Assembly (NCBI GenBank): GCA_030049955.1
Contig: JASIJX010000017.1
Span: 1-16,326 of the forward strand
Length of the DNA stretch: 16,326 nucleotides
Reading direction: 5' to 3'
Source of the DNA: Acidobacteriaceae bacterium
GTDB lineage: Bacteria > Acidobacteriota > Terriglobia > Terriglobales > Acidobacteriaceae
Shown here: positions 14,545 to 16,326 of the stretch, one piece after another
How the letters are laid out: the number at the start of each line of letters is the position of its first letter
How positions within the stretch are numbered: the stretch's first letter is position 1
The notes under the pieces: model-generated
The model's input: only the letters and a program-made list of their open reading frames with translations
What the model was told of the DNA's origin: nothing
Databases searched by the model: none
Made by a program: the position numbers and the translations under genes

Positions 14545-14582
14545 TCGCTCAGAATGGCAGGCCAGGATCATCGCTCAGGATG
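14545..14582 (-). repeat. Pair of REP-like CATyCTGAGCGA words
   Basis: On the minus strand CATCCTGAGCGA (14571-14582) and CATTCTGAGCGA (14545-14556) are direct repeats differing at one base, 26 bases apart. Words of the form CATTCTGAGCGAAGCGAAG are common dispersed intergenic repeats in acidobacterial genomes, so these look like degenerate copies. The identification rests on memory of that family, not on a search. Confidence 0.4.
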
Positions 14583-14589
14583 CCTGGCC
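14560..14589 (-). terminator. Hairpin downstream of the Oar-like receptor gene
   Basis: GGCCAGG (14560-14566) and CCTGGCC (14583-14589) are perfect reverse complements around 16 bases, and the inner ATC/GAT can extend the stem past one bulged base. It lies about 42 bases after the receptor stop. No T-run follows on the minus strand, so it may be a factor-dependent terminator, or simply part of the REP-like repeat. Confidence 0.4.
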
Positions 14590-14631
14590 GCATCGGAAGA
14601 CCGAATTGTGAATGGGGCAAATTGGGTGGGT

Positions 14632-16326
14632 TCACCATAGCAGCTTCAACGCAAATTGAATTTGCCGTGAGGTTGTCGAGGTGCTGGTGATGACGCCGGC
14701 GGTGGGTGAGATGCCGGAGGGAGTGAAGACGACCAGGTTGGGCGTGTTGAAGTTGGCGCGATTGAGGATGTTGAAGAACTCGGCGCGGAACTGCGTAGAG
14801 AGGCGCTCGCGTATGGAGGTGTCTTTCATCATCGAGAAGTCCCAGGTGGCGATGCCGGGGCCGGTGAGCGTGTCGCGGCCAAGATTGCCGTAGAAGCCGC
14901 TATTTGCCGGCGGGGCGAGGAAGGCTGCGGGATTGAACCACTGAGATGGCGATCCGATGATCGCCGAGCCGGTGAAAGACGGATTGGCGAATGGACGGAC
15001 GGGGTCCTTGGTGTCGCCGTTGTTGGAAGGGTTGTAGCTCAACTGAGGCGTGAAGGGAAATCCGGATTGCAGGGTGACGATGGAGTTCGCCGTCCAGCCT
15101 GCTGCGAGCACATTGGCGAAGCTACTTGCATGATTGAGGAACGCGTGTTGCGGCCCGAAGGGCAGACTGTAACTGCCGTCGATGACGGCGACGTTGCGCA
15201 CGTCGTAGGTGGCCGGGCCCCAGTCGGCCTTCACATCGAAGGGATTGGAAACGAGGCCGGGCGCGTTGCCGGCAGCAGTGGCGTTGAGCGAATCTCCATC
15301 GTCGAGAGATTTCGACCAGGTGTAGACGCCGCGCAGCAACACGCCGTGACTCATGCGGTGATTGAAGTCGGCTTGCAGGGCGTTATAGGAGGACGTGCCG
15401 ACGGAGTACCAGGCCCATGCTGCTCCGAGAGCGGGATTGGCGGTAGGCGTGCCTGTGGGGATGTAGTAGGCGCCGGCTGGAATTGCGGCACCGGCGAGCG
15501 GGGCAGGAAAGTTGGTGGGGAAATCCGCGGGACATGGAGAAGCAGGACACACCGTGGGCGTGGGTTCGTTATCGTCGAGACTGACGATCTGGTGGTATCC
15601 GTGCGAGCCCACATAACCAAGTGTGACGACGGTGTTCGGTGAGAACGCGTGCTCTACCCGGAGCGAATAGGAGATGAGCGTGGGCGTATGCATATCCGCT
15701 TCAACTCCCGCGGGCGCGACCTTGGCGTTGGCGGGTACGGGCGAGACCGCTAGCGGCAGTGAAGATACGGGAAGATTCGCGATGCTGTAGGAGGGATTGA
15801 AGGGTGCGTTCTGATCCATGCGGTAGCCAAGAGCATCCTGGAGGTCGTTGTACATGCCGAATCCGGTGCGGATGACGGTCTTCGATCCGAATGGGCTGAA
15901 GGCAAGGCCGATGCGAGGCTGCGGCAGAAACTTCGCGCGATTGACGGTGAAGGCAGAGCTCGAGATGCGCGGCTGCGTTTGGAGCGCTCCGTTGGTAAAG
16001 ACGAAGGTTGCGGCGTGGCCGTGCGCTTCATTCCATCCGGTGGTGAATTCGTCGCGGAAGCCGAGCGAAAGAGTGAGTTTGGGAGTTACGCGAATCGTGT
16101 CCTGCACGTACCACGCGCCGAGCAGCGAGCGCCAGTTCATCTCGGTGGGAGCGGGGTCATAGAGGAAGCTGGAAATTGTGCCCTGCAGGAATTGCTGGAG
16201 GCCGGTGAATGTGGCCTGGCCGAACTGGGTGAGCGCAAGGTCCTCGTTCGATTGCAAGCGCTGGAGCCACACTCCCGCGCTGAGATTGTGACGTCCGCTG
16301 TTGCGGGTGACATCGTCCTGGTACGT
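14632..16326 (-). CDS. Oar-like TonB-dependent outer-membrane receptor, C-terminal part (5' end outside window)
   Basis: The frame is open from the right edge to a stop at 14632, giving 564 codons; the N-terminal signal, carboxypeptidase-regulatory and plug domains lie outside. The visible part is beta-barrel. It begins at TYQDDVTRNSGRHNLSAG, followed by RSLLGAWYVQDTIRVTPKLT and LSLGFRDEFTTGW, typical of the acidobacterial Oar/TonB receptor group. Further family-like segments are RIGLAFSPFGSKTVIRTGFG, YSLRVEHAFSPNTVVTLGYV and FRAEFFNILNRANFNTPN near the C-terminus. The final residues RQIQFALKLLW end in an aromatic residue, as expected for recognition by the barrel assembly machinery. These receptors are present in many copies per acidobacterial genome and are thought to import large substrates such as glycans or peptides; the ligand here is unknown. 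It is upstream of, and on the same strand as, the SDR operon, but 251 bases and a hairpin separate them. Confidence 0.9.
   Translation of the reverse strand, partial: TYQDDVTRNSGRHNLSAGVWLQRLQSNEDLALTQFGQATFTGLQQFLQGTISSFLYDPAPTEMNWRSLLGAWYVQDTIRVTPKLTLSLGFRDEFTTGWNEAHGHAATFVFTNGALQTQPRISSSAFTVNRAKFLPQPRIGLAFSPFGSKTVIRTGFGMYNDLQDALGYRMDQNAPFNPSYSIANLPVSSLPLAVSPVPANAKVAPAGVEADMHTPTLISYSLRVEHAFSPNTVVTLGYVGSHGYHQIVSLDDNEPTPTVCPASPCPADFPTNFPAPLAGAAIPAGAYYIPTGTPTANPALGAAWAWYSVGTSSYNALQADFNHRMSHGVLLRGVYTWSKSLDDGDSLNATAAGNAPGLVSNPFDVKADWGPATYDVRNVAVIDGSYSLPFGPQHAFLNHASSFANVLAAGWTANSIVTLQSGFPFTPQLSYNPSNNGDTKDPVRPFANPSFTGSAIIGSPSQWFNPAAFLAPPANSGFYGNLGRDTLTGPGIATWDFSMMKDTSIRERLSTQFRAEFFNILNRANFNTPNLVVFTPSGISPTAGVITSTSTTSRQIQFALKLLW

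Noticed and set aside
1..16326. CRISPR array, tRNA/rRNA genes, integrase, transposase or phage genes
   Set aside because: No regularly spaced repeats, no RNA gene signatures and no mobile-element protein motifs were found on either strand.

Overview
The window looks like a chromosomal segment of an Acidobacteriota genome, probably class Terriglobia (Acidobacteriaceae-like). The evidence is high GC, two TonB-dependent receptors (one with a visible N-terminal carboxypeptidase-regulatory/Cna-like domain, one Oar-like at the right edge), a DUF4159/von Willebrand A/caspase-like/TPR cluster of the kind found beside acidobacterial MoxR loci, and REP-like CATyCTGAGCGA words. Species-level assignment is not possible from this sequence alone. 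No rRNA, tRNA, CRISPR array, integrase or transposase was seen.

Left part (1-5344, all minus strand): a DUF4159 protein is followed, after a 226-base gap, by three tightly coupled genes. These are a membrane VWA/glutamine-amidotransferase-like protein, a secreted caspase/C13-fold protein whose catalytic Cys position holds Thr, and a secreted TPR protein that runs off the left edge. Both junctions among the three are ATGA overlaps. Together they look like the distal part of a Bat/MoxR-type envelope operon, but MoxR, DUF58 and BatA are absent from the window.

Middle left (5345-7510): a Tat-exported three-domain multicopper oxidase is transcribed divergently from the DUF4159 gene. It converges on the nickel locus across an intergenic stretch that contains a classical intrinsic terminator serving the minus strand.

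Middle (7511-10431, minus strand): a nikR-like nickel-responsive regulator with all four nickel ligands lies 35 bases upstream of a histidine-rich TonB-dependent receptor. An 8+8 base perfect inverted repeat just upstream of nikR has the half-site spacing of NikR operators. The simplest reading is a NikR-autoregulated outer-membrane nickel transport operon with a lineage-specific operator.

Right (10717-14631): a small redox-metabolism group. It holds a SnoaL/NTF2-like protein (minus), a divergently transcribed SDR (plus), and a convergent minus-strand operon of a second SDR followed by a mercuric-reductase/lipoamide-dehydrogenase-type flavoprotein. The plus SDR and the flavoprotein end 4 bases apart. 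The window closes with the C-terminal part of an Oar-like TonB-dependent receptor (14632 to the right edge).
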